DNA of 64,000 nucleotides from Mycolicibacterium llatzerense (GCF_000878195.1 NZ_JXST01000007.1:1-64000), one strand, 5' to 3'; counted from the stretch's first letter, positions 44,311 through 53,578 are shown. The notes: generated from the letters alone by a model not told the origin. Program-made: numbers and translations.

Positions 44311-45974
44311 GCGACACCACGACCGTCTTGATCGTCGGTGCGGGTTTCGCCGGCCTGGGAACCGCAATCCGGTTGCTACAACAGGGTATCGACGATTTCG
44401 TTGTCCTTGAACGTGCCGACGAGGTGGGTGGTACCTGGCGGGACAACACCTATCCCGGCGCGGCGTGCGACATCCCGTCGCTGCTCTATTCCTACGGGTT
44501 CGAGCAAAATCCGGACTGGTCCCGCGCGTATTCGGGCAGCGCCGAGATCCTCGGCTACATCAAGACGATGGTGGACAAGTACTCGCTGTCGCGTTTCATC
44601 CGGTTCGGAGTGAACGTCACCGGTCTGGAGTTCGACGAGGAAAGCGCACTGTGGACGGCGCAGACAGCTGACGGCTCGCAGTTCACGGCGCGCACCGCAG
44701 TGATGGCCAGTGGGCCGCTGGCGAATGCGAGCCTGCCGGACATCCGCGGACTGGACACCTTCGATGGTCACAAGATCCACAGTGCGCGTTGGGATCACGA
44801 CTACGACATGAGCGACAAACGTGTCGCCGTGATCGGCACCGGAGCCAGCGCTGTTCAGATCATTCCCGAACTGGTGAAGACTGCGCGGTCGGTGAAGGTC
44901 TTCCAACGCACCCCCGGCTGGGTCCTCCCTCGGCCCGACTTCTCCCATCCGCAGTGGGCGCGCACGGCGTTTCGTCGAGCGCCTCTCGTGCAGAAAGCCG
45001 CACGGCAGGCGTGGTTCTGGGTGCACGAGCTCATGGCCGTCGGCATGGTCTGGGATACCCCGGTCACCACCGGCATCCAGCTGGTGGCGAAGGCGAATTT
45101 ACGGAGGCAGGTATCGGATACTTGGCTCAGGCGCCAGCTGACGCCGAACTTCCGCGCCGGCTGCAAACGGATGCTGATGAGCAGCGATTACTACCCCGCT
45201 CTTCAACGCGACAACTGCAAGCTCATCTCATGGCCGATCGCGACCCTGTCGCCGAATGGCATACGGACCGCAGATGGCATCGAACACGAAGTGGACTGCA
45301 TCGTCTTTGCCACCGGCTTCGATGTATGCAAGGCCGGCACGCCTTTTCCCATCTGCGCAGCTGGTCGTGAGCTCTCCGACGAGTGGTCCCAGGGCGCCTA
45401 TGCGTACCGGAGCGTCACCGTTGCGGGCTATCCCAATCTGTTCTTCACCTTCGGTCCGAATTCAGGGCCCGGCCATAACTCGGCCCTCGTGTACATGGAG
45501 GCCGAGATCAACTACATCGTCAAAGCCATCGGCGCGATCATCGCGAATGATCTCAGTACGCTCGAGGTCCGCGAAGATCGGCAAAATAATTACCACGGCG
45601 AGGTACAGCAGCGGTTGGGAAGTACGACTTGGAATTCGGGTTGCAAGAGCTGGTACCTCACGAATGACGGATACAACGGCACCATGTACCCCGGTTTCGC
45701 CACCCAGTTCGTGCGCGCACTGTCCAAGGTCGACATGGGTGATTATGTAACGACCCCGACAACCGCACGAACTGAGCACCACCCAACCGAACACGCCCAA
45801 AACGGCTCGAATGTGGCCAAGGTTGCCCAGGGCCGCAAGGCCAAGGTAACCCAGGGCCGAAAAAGCGCAGGCGCCCTGCCAACGCGGTCTGACGTCAAAG
45901 CCGACATCCTGGACGTGGGCGTCGGGAAAGTACCGCCTAAGCGCGCAGCCTCGAGAGTGAGGAAAGACGCTTGA
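44307..45974 (+). CDS. Flavin monooxygenase, Baeyer-Villiger type (BVMO1)
   Basis: The protein has 555 aa. FAD motif G-A-G-F-A-G-L-G near residue 10, G-T-W-R-D-N-T-Y-P-G-A-A-C-D-I-P near 47-63, the BVMO fingerprint F-D-G-H-K-I-H-S-A-R-W near 151 and the NADPH motif G-T-G-A-S-A-V-Q near 180. It inserts oxygen next to a ketone. Residues after about 495 form an extra low-complexity basic tail with the repeat A-K-V-A-Q-G-R-K/A-K-V-T-Q-G-R-K, not part of the catalytic fold. Start overlaps the diiron gene; stop overlaps BVMO2. Confidence 0.88.
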   Translation: MSDTTTVLIVGAGFAGLGTAIRLLQQGIDDFVVLERADEVGGTWRDNTYPGAACDIPSLLYSYGFEQNPDWSRAYSGSAEILGYIKTMVDKYSLSRFIRFGVNVTGLEFDEESALWTAQTADGSQFTARTAVMASGPLANASLPDIRGLDTFDGHKIHSARWDHDYDMSDKRVAVIGTGASAVQIIPELVKTARSVKVFQRTPGWVLPRPDFSHPQWARTAFRRAPLVQKAARQAWFWVHELMAVGMVWDTPVTTGIQLVAKANLRRQVSDTWLRRQLTPNFRAGCKRMLMSSDYYPALQRDNCKLISWPIATLSPNGIRTADGIEHEVDCIVFATGFDVCKAGTPFPICAAGRELSDEWSQGAYAYRSVTVAGYPNLFFTFGPNSGPGHNSALVYMEAEINYIVKAIGAIIANDLSTLEVREDRQNNYHGEVQQRLGSTTWNSGCKSWYLTNDGYNGTMYPGFATQFVRALSKVDMGDYVTTPTTARTEHHPTEHAQNGSNVAKVAQGRKAKVTQGRKSAGALPTRSDVKADILDVGVGKVPPKRAASRVRKDA

Positions 45975-47575
45975 GTGTCCATGTCGCGGGCGACGAGAAT
46001 GCCCCCACCTCCGGAGCCTCTACGTACGAGGTCCCCACCCACGAGGTCCCCACCCACGAGATATTGGTCATCGGAGCTGGATTCTCCGGGATCGGGGTGG
46101 GCATCAAGCTGCTGAAGGAAGGTTTCTCAGACTTCCTCATCGTTGATGAGGCCCAAGGGGTGGGTGGAACCTGGTACTGGAATACCTACCCGGGGATTGC
46201 AGTAGACATTCCGTCATATAGTTACCAATTCTCCTTTGAGAAACGCCCGTCGTGGTCACGTACCTATGCGCCGGGGATCGAACTGAAGAACTACGCGAAG
46301 CATTGCGTGGAAAAATATGGCCTCGCGTCGCGCATCCGCTTCGGAGTCACGGTTGTGAGGGCTGAGTTCGACGAAGAATCGACATTGTGGCGTTTGTTCA
46401 CCTCGACAGATGAGGAACTGACAGCCAGGTTCGTCATCAATGCCTCCGGGGTTCTCACGCGACCAAAAACGCCGGACATACCGGGGGTCGGGGACTTCGG
46501 CGGGGTCACGATGCACACGTCGCGCTGGGACCACCAGCAGACCCTCACCGGAAAGAGGGTCGCCGTCATCGGGACGGGCGCCTCGGCGGTGCAACTGATC
46601 CCCTCGATAGCCAAGGACGTGGACACACTCACCGTCTTTCAGCGCACCCCGATATGGTGTCTACCGAAATTCGACTTCGCGGTGCCCCGCCCGCTGAGTG
46701 CTCTTCTCCGGCTCGCACCCGGAGCGCAGATCGCCGCGCGGGCAGCCAGCCAGGCGTTTGTCGAACTCACCTTTCCCGTCGCAGCGCACTTCCATACCGC
46801 CATACCGCTGGCGTCGGCGATCGAGCGTGCAGCGATCAGCTACATGCGTCGGCAGGTCACAGACCCGGTCGTTCGGGATAAGCTGACACCGCGCTACGCG
46901 CTGGGCTGCAAGCGGCCAAGCTTTCACAACGAATATCTCAAGACGTTCAACCGCGGCAACGTCCATCTTGAAACCAACCCCATCACCCGGGTGGATGAAA
47001 CCGCGGTAATTACGGCCGATGGCGCCAGACACGAGATCGACGTGCTCGTGCTGGCAACGGGATTCAAGGTCATGGAATCGGACAGCATGCCCACCTACTC
47101 GCTCAGAGGTGTCGCCGGCCGAGACCAGGCACAGTGGTGGGACGAGAACCGACTCCAGGCATATGAGGGCGTCAGCGTGCCAGGATTCCCGAACCATTTC
47201 TCAGTGTTTGGCCCGTACGGATACAACGGCTCGTCCTACTTCGCACTCATCGAGGCACAGGCGGGTCACATTCTCCGTTGCCTCCGGCAGGCCAGGACGG
47301 CCGGCTCGAACTACGTCGAGGTACGCGAGGAGGCGAATCAACGCTTCTTCGCGGAGATGCTGGCACGGCGGCATACGCAGGTCTTCTGGCAGGACAGCTG
47401 CGCGGGCGCGAACAGCTATTACTTCGACAAGCATGGGGACGTGCCTCTGCGTCCGACGACGACGGTCGAGTCGATCTGGCGCAGTCGACGATTCGACCTG
47501 GCCGACTACCGTTTCGAACGACGACCGGCGAAAAAGGCGGACACTGCCCCACAGAAGGTGGTCACCGCCGGATGA
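45971..47575 (+). CDS. Flavin monooxygenase, Baeyer-Villiger type (BVMO2)
   Basis: The protein has 534 aa. TTG 45971 is taken as start: GAGGAAAG lies 5 bp upstream, it makes a TTGA overlap with BVMO1, and no ATG/GTG is in frame before the FAD motif. The N-terminus carries a tandem E-V-P-T-H-E-V-P-T-H-E (perfect 15-bp DNA repeat). Then G-A-G-F-S-G-I-G, G-T-W-Y-W-N-T-Y-P-G-I-A-V-D, the fingerprint F-G-G-V-T-M-H-T-S-R-W, and G-T-G-A-S-A-V-Q. It differs clearly from BVMO1 and BVMO3, so it is not a recent duplicate. Confidence 0.87.
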   Translation: MSVHVAGDENAPTSGASTYEVPTHEVPTHEILVIGAGFSGIGVGIKLLKEGFSDFLIVDEAQGVGGTWYWNTYPGIAVDIPSYSYQFSFEKRPSWSRTYAPGIELKNYAKHCVEKYGLASRIRFGVTVVRAEFDEESTLWRLFTSTDEELTARFVINASGVLTRPKTPDIPGVGDFGGVTMHTSRWDHQQTLTGKRVAVIGTGASAVQLIPSIAKDVDTLTVFQRTPIWCLPKFDFAVPRPLSALLRLAPGAQIAARAASQAFVELTFPVAAHFHTAIPLASAIERAAISYMRRQVTDPVVRDKLTPRYALGCKRPSFHNEYLKTFNRGNVHLETNPITRVDETAVITADGARHEIDVLVLATGFKVMESDSMPTYSLRGVAGRDQAQWWDENRLQAYEGVSVPGFPNHFSVFGPYGYNGSSYFALIEAQAGHILRCLRQARTAGSNYVEVREEANQRFFAEMLARRHTQVFWQDSCAGANSYYFDKHGDVPLRPTTTVESIWRSRRFDLADYRFERRPAKKADTAPQKVVTAG

Positions 47576-48534
47576 GTTCACCTGCCAGGCCGAATCCGAG
47601 CATGGCGAGCCACCTGGTCGCGGCAACGGCGCGACGCGTTCTTCGACCTCTCACGCAGGTGATTCCGGCCAACGAGCATGGCTTCGCGGTCATGGACCGC
47701 GTGCTACGGGGAACACTCGTGGTGTCGCGGCCAAGGCGCGCAATCAGTGTCGAGAAGGTAGACACGCCCTTCGCCGGTGAACGTGTGCGAGGCGACTGGG
47801 TCAAGGCGGCCAACGTGGCCTCGGATGCTCCGCCGATTCTTTATATACACGGCGGCGCATTTTCTATGTGCTCTCCCGAGACCCACCGTGGCCTCATCAG
47901 CGAACTGTCCGCGGCCGCCCGCAGGCCGGTATTTGCCGTGCGCTATCGATTGGTCCCGAAATATCCCTTCCCGGCGGCCGCAGATGATGCACTGATCGCT
48001 TATCGATGGTTGACAGAGGGAAGCGCGATCACCGCGTCTTCTGGCACGGTGGCGCTCGCCGGAGATTCCGCAGGCGGCCAGCTTGCTGCGGCGACGGCGC
48101 TTGGCGCTCGGGAACATCGACTGCCGACGCCGGATGCCATGCTGCTGATGTCGCCGGTGCTGGATTTGACATGTCAACTTGCGATGGACCGTGATCTGCG
48201 CAGACGGGACCCCTTTGCGTCCGCCATCTCTGCGTCGAGAACAATGGGTCTGTACGTGGCGGGCGCCGATCCAGCCGACCCGAGGATAAGCGTGCTCGAC
48301 GCTGATCTCACGGACATGCCACCAACTTTGATTCAGGTCGGCGGACGAGAGATGTTGCTCGACGACTCCAGAGTCTTTGCCAAACGTCTGCAGACTGCAG
48401 GGGTCTCCTCGCAGTTGCAAGTTTTCCGCGGCCAGATCCATGTCTTCCAGGCGATGTTTCGCCTATTGCCCGAAGCGCGTGAGGCCCTCAGGCTCGGTGG
48501 CGAGTTCTTGGCTACTTCGGCCACCGTCCGTTGA
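47572..48534 (+). CDS. HSL-family esterase/lipase (LipR-like)
   Basis: The protein has 320 aa. The ATG overlaps the BVMO2 stop (ATGA). Oxyanion motif Y-I-H-G-G-A-F-S near residue 87, nucleophile G-D-S-A-G-G near 161, acid D in the Q-V-G-G-R-E-M-L-L-D-D region and His in G-Q-I-H-V-F near 289: a complete hormone-sensitive-lipase-type triad. Logical role: hydrolysing the ester or lactone made by the Baeyer-Villiger enzymes. The mymA operon of M. tuberculosis (mymA, lipR) has the same monooxygenase-plus-esterase pairing. Confidence 0.87.
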   Translation: MSSPARPNPSMASHLVAATARRVLRPLTQVIPANEHGFAVMDRVLRGTLVVSRPRRAISVEKVDTPFAGERVRGDWVKAANVASDAPPILYIHGGAFSMCSPETHRGLISELSAAARRPVFAVRYRLVPKYPFPAAADDALIAYRWLTEGSAITASSGTVALAGDSAGGQLAAATALGAREHRLPTPDAMLLMSPVLDLTCQLAMDRDLRRRDPFASAISASRTMGLYVAGADPADPRISVLDADLTDMPPTLIQVGGREMLLDDSRVFAKRLQTAGVSSQLQVFRGQIHVFQAMFRLLPEAREALRLGGEFLATSATVR

Positions 48535-48596
48535 CAGCGTCCCTGCGCACGCCTTGACCACGAGGCGCCCCAGCACGAAGGTTGTATGAGCTAACG

Positions 48597-50186
48597 ATGA
48601 AACCCGTGAAACTTGAACAAACCCAGGACAATCCCCCTGGTAACCCCTCGATCGTCATCATCGGCGCCGGCTTCGCCGGAATTACCCTGGCACTCCGCCT
48701 CACACGCGCGGGGTTCGACAGGGTCCTCATCGTCGAAAAGGGCGATGGTGTCGGGGGAGTCTGGCGGGAGAACACCTACCCGGGGGCTGCCTGTGATGTC
48801 CCGTCGCAGCTGTACTCGATCTCCTCGGCGCCAAATCCCACGTGGGGCCGGCGTTACGCGGAACAACGCGACATCCTCGCCTACCTTCGCCGCGTCGTCG
48901 ACGAAAGTGGATTGCTGCCCCTCCTTCGGACGAAGACCGAAGTCGCCAAGGCAGCCTTCGATGAGCGCTCGAACACATGGCGTCTGACCACGACTTCCAA
49001 CGAAGAATTGGAGTGTGATGTCGTCATTTCGGCCGTGGGACAGCTGTCGCGCCCTTCGATCCCGAACATTCCTGGAATGTCGGGGTTCGCGGGCCCGTCG
49101 TTTCATTCCGCCAATTGGGACCACGATCTGAATCTCAGCGGCAAGCGCATTGCGGTCGTCGGCACTGGCGCAAGTGCGGTGCAATTCGTCCCGGTGGTCG
49201 CTGCATGCGCCGCGCACTTGGATGTTTTCCAACGGTCAGCCCCATGGGTGCTGCCCAAATTCGATCGTCAGTACGGTGGGCGGCATCACCAACTGCTGCG
49301 CAAGTTACCCATTCTGCGGCTCAGCGAACGTCTGATGATCTGGACGATATTCGAGTTCTTGGCGTTGGCACTCGTCGATGCGAAGCCAGTGGCGCGAGTC
49401 CTTGGCGGCGTCGCCCTCAGGCACCTAGGTCGCCAGGTGCACGACGCGCGGCTGCGTTCCCAACTGACACCGGACTATGCGCCCGGATGCAAGAGGATCC
49501 TGTTCTCCAGCGACTACTACCCCGCACTCGCCCGTCCCAACGTCGCACTGGTGACCGACGATATTGAGGCAGTAGAACCCGGCGGAATTCGCACGGTGGA
49601 CGGCGAATTCCATGCCGCCGACGTCATCATCTACGGCACCGGCTTTAGTGCCACCGAGTTTCTTTCCCCGATGGAGGTCCACGGCCGTTCGGACCGAACA
49701 TTGTCGGACGTGTGGGCAGATGGCGCGCACGCCTACTACGGCCTGTCGGTGCCAGATTTCCCGAATTTCCTCATGATGTACGGGCCGAACACCAACGTGG
49801 GATCCGGGTCGATTGTCTACATGCTCGAGTCGCAGGCCCGACACATCGTCAGGTTGATGAAGGTTCTCCGTGCCCATCCGCGAAGTGTCATCGAGGTGCG
49901 TGCCGACGTGGAGAAGCGCTTCAACGACCGGTTGGGTCGCCGCCTGGACAAATCCGTGTGGACTATGTGCACGAGCTGGTATCGCTCGGCGCGCGGTTCG
50001 ATATCCACCAACTGGCCCAGCCCGACCTTCCTGTATCGCCTTCGTGCGCGCAGGCCGAAGCGGCGCGCTTACGTCCTGTCGCGTCCCGCGCCCGCGAACT
50101 CGTCGCGCAGGGGGACACCCGAGCCGGCCAACACCCATCTGGCCGACATGCCCTATGCCCCCAGCGGGGCCGATAGCGTCGACTAG
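48597..50186 (+). CDS. Flavin monooxygenase, Baeyer-Villiger type (BVMO3)
   Basis: The protein has 529 aa from ATG 48597; TTG 48582 would add five residues. G-A-G-F-A-G-I-T near residue 23, G-V-W-R-E-N-T-Y-P-G-A-A-C-D-V-P, fingerprint F-A-G-P-S-F-H-S-A-N-W near 162, G-T-G-A-S-A-V-Q-F. All catalytic landmarks are present. The last 60 residues are Arg/Pro/Ser-rich (R-R-A-Y-V-L-S-R-P-A-P-A-N-S-S-R-R) and look disordered. It lies 62 bp after the esterase gene, the first gap in an otherwise overlapping run. Confidence 0.87.
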   Translation: MKPVKLEQTQDNPPGNPSIVIIGAGFAGITLALRLTRAGFDRVLIVEKGDGVGGVWRENTYPGAACDVPSQLYSISSAPNPTWGRRYAEQRDILAYLRRVVDESGLLPLLRTKTEVAKAAFDERSNTWRLTTTSNEELECDVVISAVGQLSRPSIPNIPGMSGFAGPSFHSANWDHDLNLSGKRIAVVGTGASAVQFVPVVAACAAHLDVFQRSAPWVLPKFDRQYGGRHHQLLRKLPILRLSERLMIWTIFEFLALALVDAKPVARVLGGVALRHLGRQVHDARLRSQLTPDYAPGCKRILFSSDYYPALARPNVALVTDDIEAVEPGGIRTVDGEFHAADVIIYGTGFSATEFLSPMEVHGRSDRTLSDVWADGAHAYYGLSVPDFPNFLMMYGPNTNVGSGSIVYMLESQARHIVRLMKVLRAHPRSVIEVRADVEKRFNDRLGRRLDKSVWTMCTSWYRSARGSISTNWPSPTFLYRLRARRPKRRAYVLSRPAPANSSRRGTPEPANTHLADMPYAPSGADSVD

Positions 50187-50340
50187 TGGCGGCTCTGTTC
50201 AGTGACGGGTATCCGAGGACGGCGGGGAGTCGCTGACATTCGAGCGGCAACTGTGATCGCCGTTGACAGGGTGGTCACCGGTGTAAACGATGGGTGAAAT
50301 CCTTCCGATAATGCGAGAAACAACATCAAGGGGGCACTCG

Positions 50341-51798
50341 ATGACCAAATCGCCGTCCGGTTCGGCAAGCAAGTCCCGTGACCGTCTGTCGTCGGTACTA
50401 CTGAATCCCCTCCCGCAGCGCGTCGAGCGCGCTATCCAGGAGGTGAGTCGACGATGGCCGGTTCGCGAACTTGCCGCGCCGCCGACAGGTAGCGGATTGA
50501 AGCCAGTTATCGGCGATCAGGGATTGCCTCTCGTTGGCCACACACTGGACTACATTCGCTTCGGCTCTGACCTCAGTAGAGAGCGGTACGAGAGATTTGG
50601 TTCGGTCTCGTGGATGGGGGCGTTTGGCACCAAGATGGTCGTCATTGCGGGACCGCAGGCAACTCAAGAAGCACTCACCACCAAAGCCAAGGCTTTCTCG
50701 CAAGATGGTTGGGGTTTTCTCATCGATGCGTTCTTTCATCGGGGGCTGATGCTGATGAGCTTCGATGAGCATCTGATGCATCGGCGAATCATGCAGGAGG
50801 CGTTCACACGTCCGCGACTAACCGGTTATGTCAAGCAGGTCGGGCCATCGGTTCGTTCTAGCGTACCGAAGTGGCCGACCGGTTCGGGTGTCCGCTTGTA
50901 TCCCCTGTTGAAGGATTTGACGCTCAACGTGGCAACCGATGTGTTCATGGGCGGCCGCGGGAAAGAGGACAGCCGTTCAGTAAATCGAGCCTTTGTAGCA
51001 ACCGTCCGCGCTGCCAGTGCGATCGTGCGTGCTCCTCTGCCCGGGACGCGGTACCGCGCCGGAGTGCGCGGTCGCCGGTTGCTGGAGGCGTACTTCGCCC
51101 GGCACTTACCGGCGGCACGCTCGGGGCAGAATGATGATTTATTCGCCGCGCTATGTGAGGCGCGCGCCGAGGACGGCGAACGCTTCACTGATGCGGACAT
51201 CATAAATCACATGATCTTTCTGATGATGGCCGCTCATGACACGTCAACGATCACCACTGCCGCTGTGGCGTACTTCTTGGCGAAGAATCCTGAATGGCAG
51301 GATCGACTTCGTGCTGAGTCTGACCGTCTAGGCGACGATCTGCCGGACATTGAGGACCTGGAGGGGCTCACGGCGATGGACTTGGTCATCAAGGAGTCGC
51401 TCAGACTAGTTGCACCGGTACCGTTGGTTATGCGTAAGACGGTGACCGACACCGCAATTGATGGCTACTACGTCCCCTCCGGAGTGCTTGTCGCCATCAC
51501 GCCTGCGGTCAACCACTTTGCGCCCACAGTGTGGACCGAGCCGGACCGGTTTGACCCAACGCGATTCGAGCCGCCACGGCGCGAGGATCACGCCCACCGC
51601 TTCGCCTGGCTTCCGTTCGGAGGAGGCGCGCACAAGTGCATCGGGATGCACTTCGGCACCTTGGAGGTGAAGGCAATACTGCACGAGATGCTGCGGGAAT
51701 TCACCTGGAGTCTGGATGACGGCTACCGCGTTCGGTGGGACAATACGTCCCTGCCTGTCCCTGTCGACGGCCTACCTATTACGTTGTGTCGCCGATGA
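50341..51798 (+). CDS. Cytochrome P450, CYP136-like
   Basis: The protein has 485 aa. ATG 50341 follows AAGGGGG. The N-terminal G-S-G-L-K-P-V-I-G-D-x-G-L-P-L-V-G-H, F-F-H-R-G-L-M-L-M-S-F-D-E-H near residue 141 and N-H-M-I-F-L-M-M-A-A-H-D-T-S-T (I-helix) match what I recall of M. tuberculosis CYP136 (Rv3059). K-helix E-S-L-R; heme loop F-G-G-G-A-H-K-C-I-G with Cys433. The order P450, SDR, TetR is the same as Rv3059, Rv3057c and Rv3058c (recalled), supporting the family call. Substrate unknown; a sterol- or isoprenoid-like molecule is often suggested. Confidence 0.85.
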   Translation: MTKSPSGSASKSRDRLSSVLLNPLPQRVERAIQEVSRRWPVRELAAPPTGSGLKPVIGDQGLPLVGHTLDYIRFGSDLSRERYERFGSVSWMGAFGTKMVVIAGPQATQEALTTKAKAFSQDGWGFLIDAFFHRGLMLMSFDEHLMHRRIMQEAFTRPRLTGYVKQVGPSVRSSVPKWPTGSGVRLYPLLKDLTLNVATDVFMGGRGKEDSRSVNRAFVATVRAASAIVRAPLPGTRYRAGVRGRRLLEAYFARHLPAARSGQNDDLFAALCEARAEDGERFTDADIINHMIFLMMAAHDTSTITTAAVAYFLAKNPEWQDRLRAESDRLGDDLPDIEDLEGLTAMDLVIKESLRLVAPVPLVMRKTVTDTAIDGYYVPSGVLVAITPAVNHFAPTVWTEPDRFDPTRFEPPRREDHAHRFAWLPFGGGAHKCIGMHFGTLEVKAILHEMLREFTWSLDDGYRVRWDNTSLPVPVDGLPITLCRR

Positions 51799-51961
51799 TA
51801 TCTAGGTCATTCCACGAGACTTTTGAGTGCTTGGCCGAGCACATCGCCCTCACAGGGCGCCGGCAGAATCGACGCAGTCCTCCAAGTGGCCTCGGAGATC
51901 CTCAACAAACCCCGGCGAACCGTAGTCGGCAAACCTACGCAAACTGCCGGAAAGGATGGTC

Positions 51962-52762
51962 ATGCTAGAACCATCAACAGCCGTCGTCACAGGAGCAGGT
52001 CGAGGGATTGGTCTGGAGATCGCGAGACAACTCGCCGCTGCCGGTCACAAGGTTTTGCTCACGGATGTCGATGGCGACGCGGCGGAGCGCGCTGCCACCG
52101 AGGTCGGCGGTGGCGCTTGGAGCGCCACGCACGACGTACGAGATCCGTCGGGTCATCGGGAAGTCGCTGCTCAGGCTTTAGCCGCTGGCCCTCTGGCGGT
52201 GTGGGTAAACAACGCTGGGATCCTAATCGCGGGTAACAGCTGGAGTCACAGCGATGCCGAGATTGCGTCGATCCTCGATGTAAATGTACGAGGTGTCGTT
52301 GCCGGGTCACACGCGGCAGTTGCCGCCATGGGCGCAGGTGGGGGTGCGATCCTCAACATCGCGTCGCTCTCGGCTCTGGCCCCCATCCCTGGACTCGCGA
52401 TGTACGCAGCCACTAAAGCCGCCGTATTGTCGTTCACCACATCGCTGCAAGGCGATCTTGACCATGCGGGATTGCAAATCCGTGCCCGGGCGCTATGCCC
52501 CGACGTGGTGAGTACGAAAATGGTCACCGACCGAGTCGCCGACCCTGGGGCGGCGCTACTGTTCGCCGGACCTCGTCCAATGGATGCGGCGGCCGTGGCC
52601 CGCGCAGGACTCGAGTTGCTGGAGAGTCGCCAGATATTCCGGGTAGTTCCTCGGTGGCGCGGCGTAGTTGCGCGCACTAGCGATGCTGCGCCGTCGCTCG
52701 GGTTGAAAGCTTTCGCGTTGATGCGCGGCGTTGGTGAGCGGCGCCAACGCAATCATCGTTGA
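51962..52762 (+). CDS. SDR oxidoreductase next to CYP136-like gene
   Basis: The protein has 266 aa. ATG 51962 has GGAAAGGA about 6 bp upstream; ATG 51956 lies inside that site. Cofactor loop T-G-A-G-R-G-I-G near residues 10-17 with L-T-D-V-D (NAD type), N-N-A-G-I, S-L-S-A-L-A-P-I-P-G-L-A-M-Y-A-A-T-K with catalytic Tyr and Lys. Likely oxidises the alcohol made by the P450. Same strand as the P450, 163 bp apart; convergent with the TetR gene, 23 bp apart. Confidence 0.85.
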   Translation: MLEPSTAVVTGAGRGIGLEIARQLAAAGHKVLLTDVDGDAAERAATEVGGGAWSATHDVRDPSGHREVAAQALAAGPLAVWVNNAGILIAGNSWSHSDAEIASILDVNVRGVVAGSHAAVAAMGAGGGAILNIASLSALAPIPGLAMYAATKAAVLSFTTSLQGDLDHAGLQIRARALCPDVVSTKMVTDRVADPGAALLFAGPRPMDAAAVARAGLELLESRQIFRVVPRWRGVVARTSDAAPSLGLKAFALMRGVGERRQRNHR

Positions 52763-52785
52763 TGGCGGTGTCTAAGACGGAGGGT

Positions 52786-53502
52786 TTAGCGTGGGGAGGC
52801 TCGAGTTGTACCTGATGAGGTTTTCGGTTCGCAGAGTGGTAAGTGGGGATCAAGCTGGAATCCCAGTTCCTGCAGCCTGTCATTGATTATCAACCAGGTT
52901 TGCCGTGTCAATCGAACGACGAGTTCGTCACGAGTGGAGTCGCGATGGTCCAGCCACCATAGGACCGAAGCGTCCATCAGGCCCATGATGGCGGCGACAT
53001 TGCGGTCTGCCGCCTCTGAGTCCTCGCCGTAGCGAGGAAAGTAACGGGCACCCGCGACGGCGAGTTCGGAGGCGAATGCACTGGTGCCGGGCGAGGTTTT
53101 CTCGGTGCTGCGCCGATAGTGTCGGTTCACCAAGAACCGATAGAGGTTGGGGTGTTCGTCAGCCCATATGACGTGCTGTGTGACCGGCGCGCGAATCACG
53201 TCTAGCGGTGATCCCTGCACATCCAGAGTTAGGCGAATCTTTGCAGTGAGTTCGCGGTGGACGTGGCGGGCGACGGCCAGATCGAGTTCTTCTTTACTTG
53301 CGAAGTGGCGGTAAAAGTGCGTGCGGACTAAACCGGCCTTGTCTGCGATCTGGCCGGTGAGTGCGTGGGGTCCGTTGTCTTCGATTGCGCTGAGCGCTGC
53401 TTCGATGATCTGTTCACGACGTAGTTCGCGGCCTGGCAACTTACTGGTTGCACGGCGTCCCGCTGTGGTGTCCGCCCATTGCTTTCGCTCCACGATGCTC
53501 AC
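52786..53502 (-). CDS. TetR regulator, Rv3058c-like, divergent from acyl-CoA dehydrogenase
   Basis: The protein has 238 aa from GTG 53502. An ATG at 53571 (261 aa) is open but would place two strong operator palindromes inside the gene, so the shorter form is preferred. HTH: R-E-Q-I-I-E-A-A-L-S-A-I-E and L-T-G-Q-I-A-D-K-A-G-L-V-R-T-H-F-Y-R-H-F-A-S-K near residues 40-75. A W-W-L-D-H-R-D segment lies in the long C-terminal part. Likely controls the divergent acyl-CoA dehydrogenase and perhaps the CYP136-SDR genes. Confidence 0.78.
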   Translation of the reverse strand: MSIVERKQWADTTAGRRATSKLPGRELRREQIIEAALSAIEDNGPHALTGQIADKAGLVRTHFYRHFASKEELDLAVARHVHRELTAKIRLTLDVQGSPLDVIRAPVTQHVIWADEHPNLYRFLVNRHYRRSTEKTSPGTSAFASELAVAGARYFPRYGEDSEAADRNVAAIMGLMDASVLWWLDHRDSTRDELVVRLTRQTWLIINDRLQELGFQLDPHLPLCEPKTSSGTTRASPR

Positions 53503-53528
53503 CGTAGCGCCCCGCGCTCTGGAAAGTT

Positions 53529-53578
53529 CTGGGTACGTGTTGTACCCAGTGTCCGTTTCGTGGTACACCATGTACCCA
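53529..53578. promoter_or_regulatory. Two TetR operator palindromes 30 bp apart
   Basis: Site 1 is CTGGGTAC-N5-GTACCCAG (53529-53549), perfect 8-bp arms. Site 2 is GGTAC-N5-GTACC within 53561-53578, the same half-site with one outer mismatch. The centres, 53539 and 53569, are 30 bp apart, close to three helical turns, so two dimers would bind the same face. Both lie between the TetR GTG and the acyl-CoA dehydrogenase ATG. Confidence 0.7.

Noticed and set aside
44307..50186. Recent triplication of one BVMO gene
   Set aside because: The three proteins share only the family motifs; sequence and tails differ too much for a recent duplication.
53503..53571. Longer TetR start at ATG 53571
   Set aside because: It would bury a full operator palindrome in the coding region and add residues with no family similarity; kept as an alternative only.
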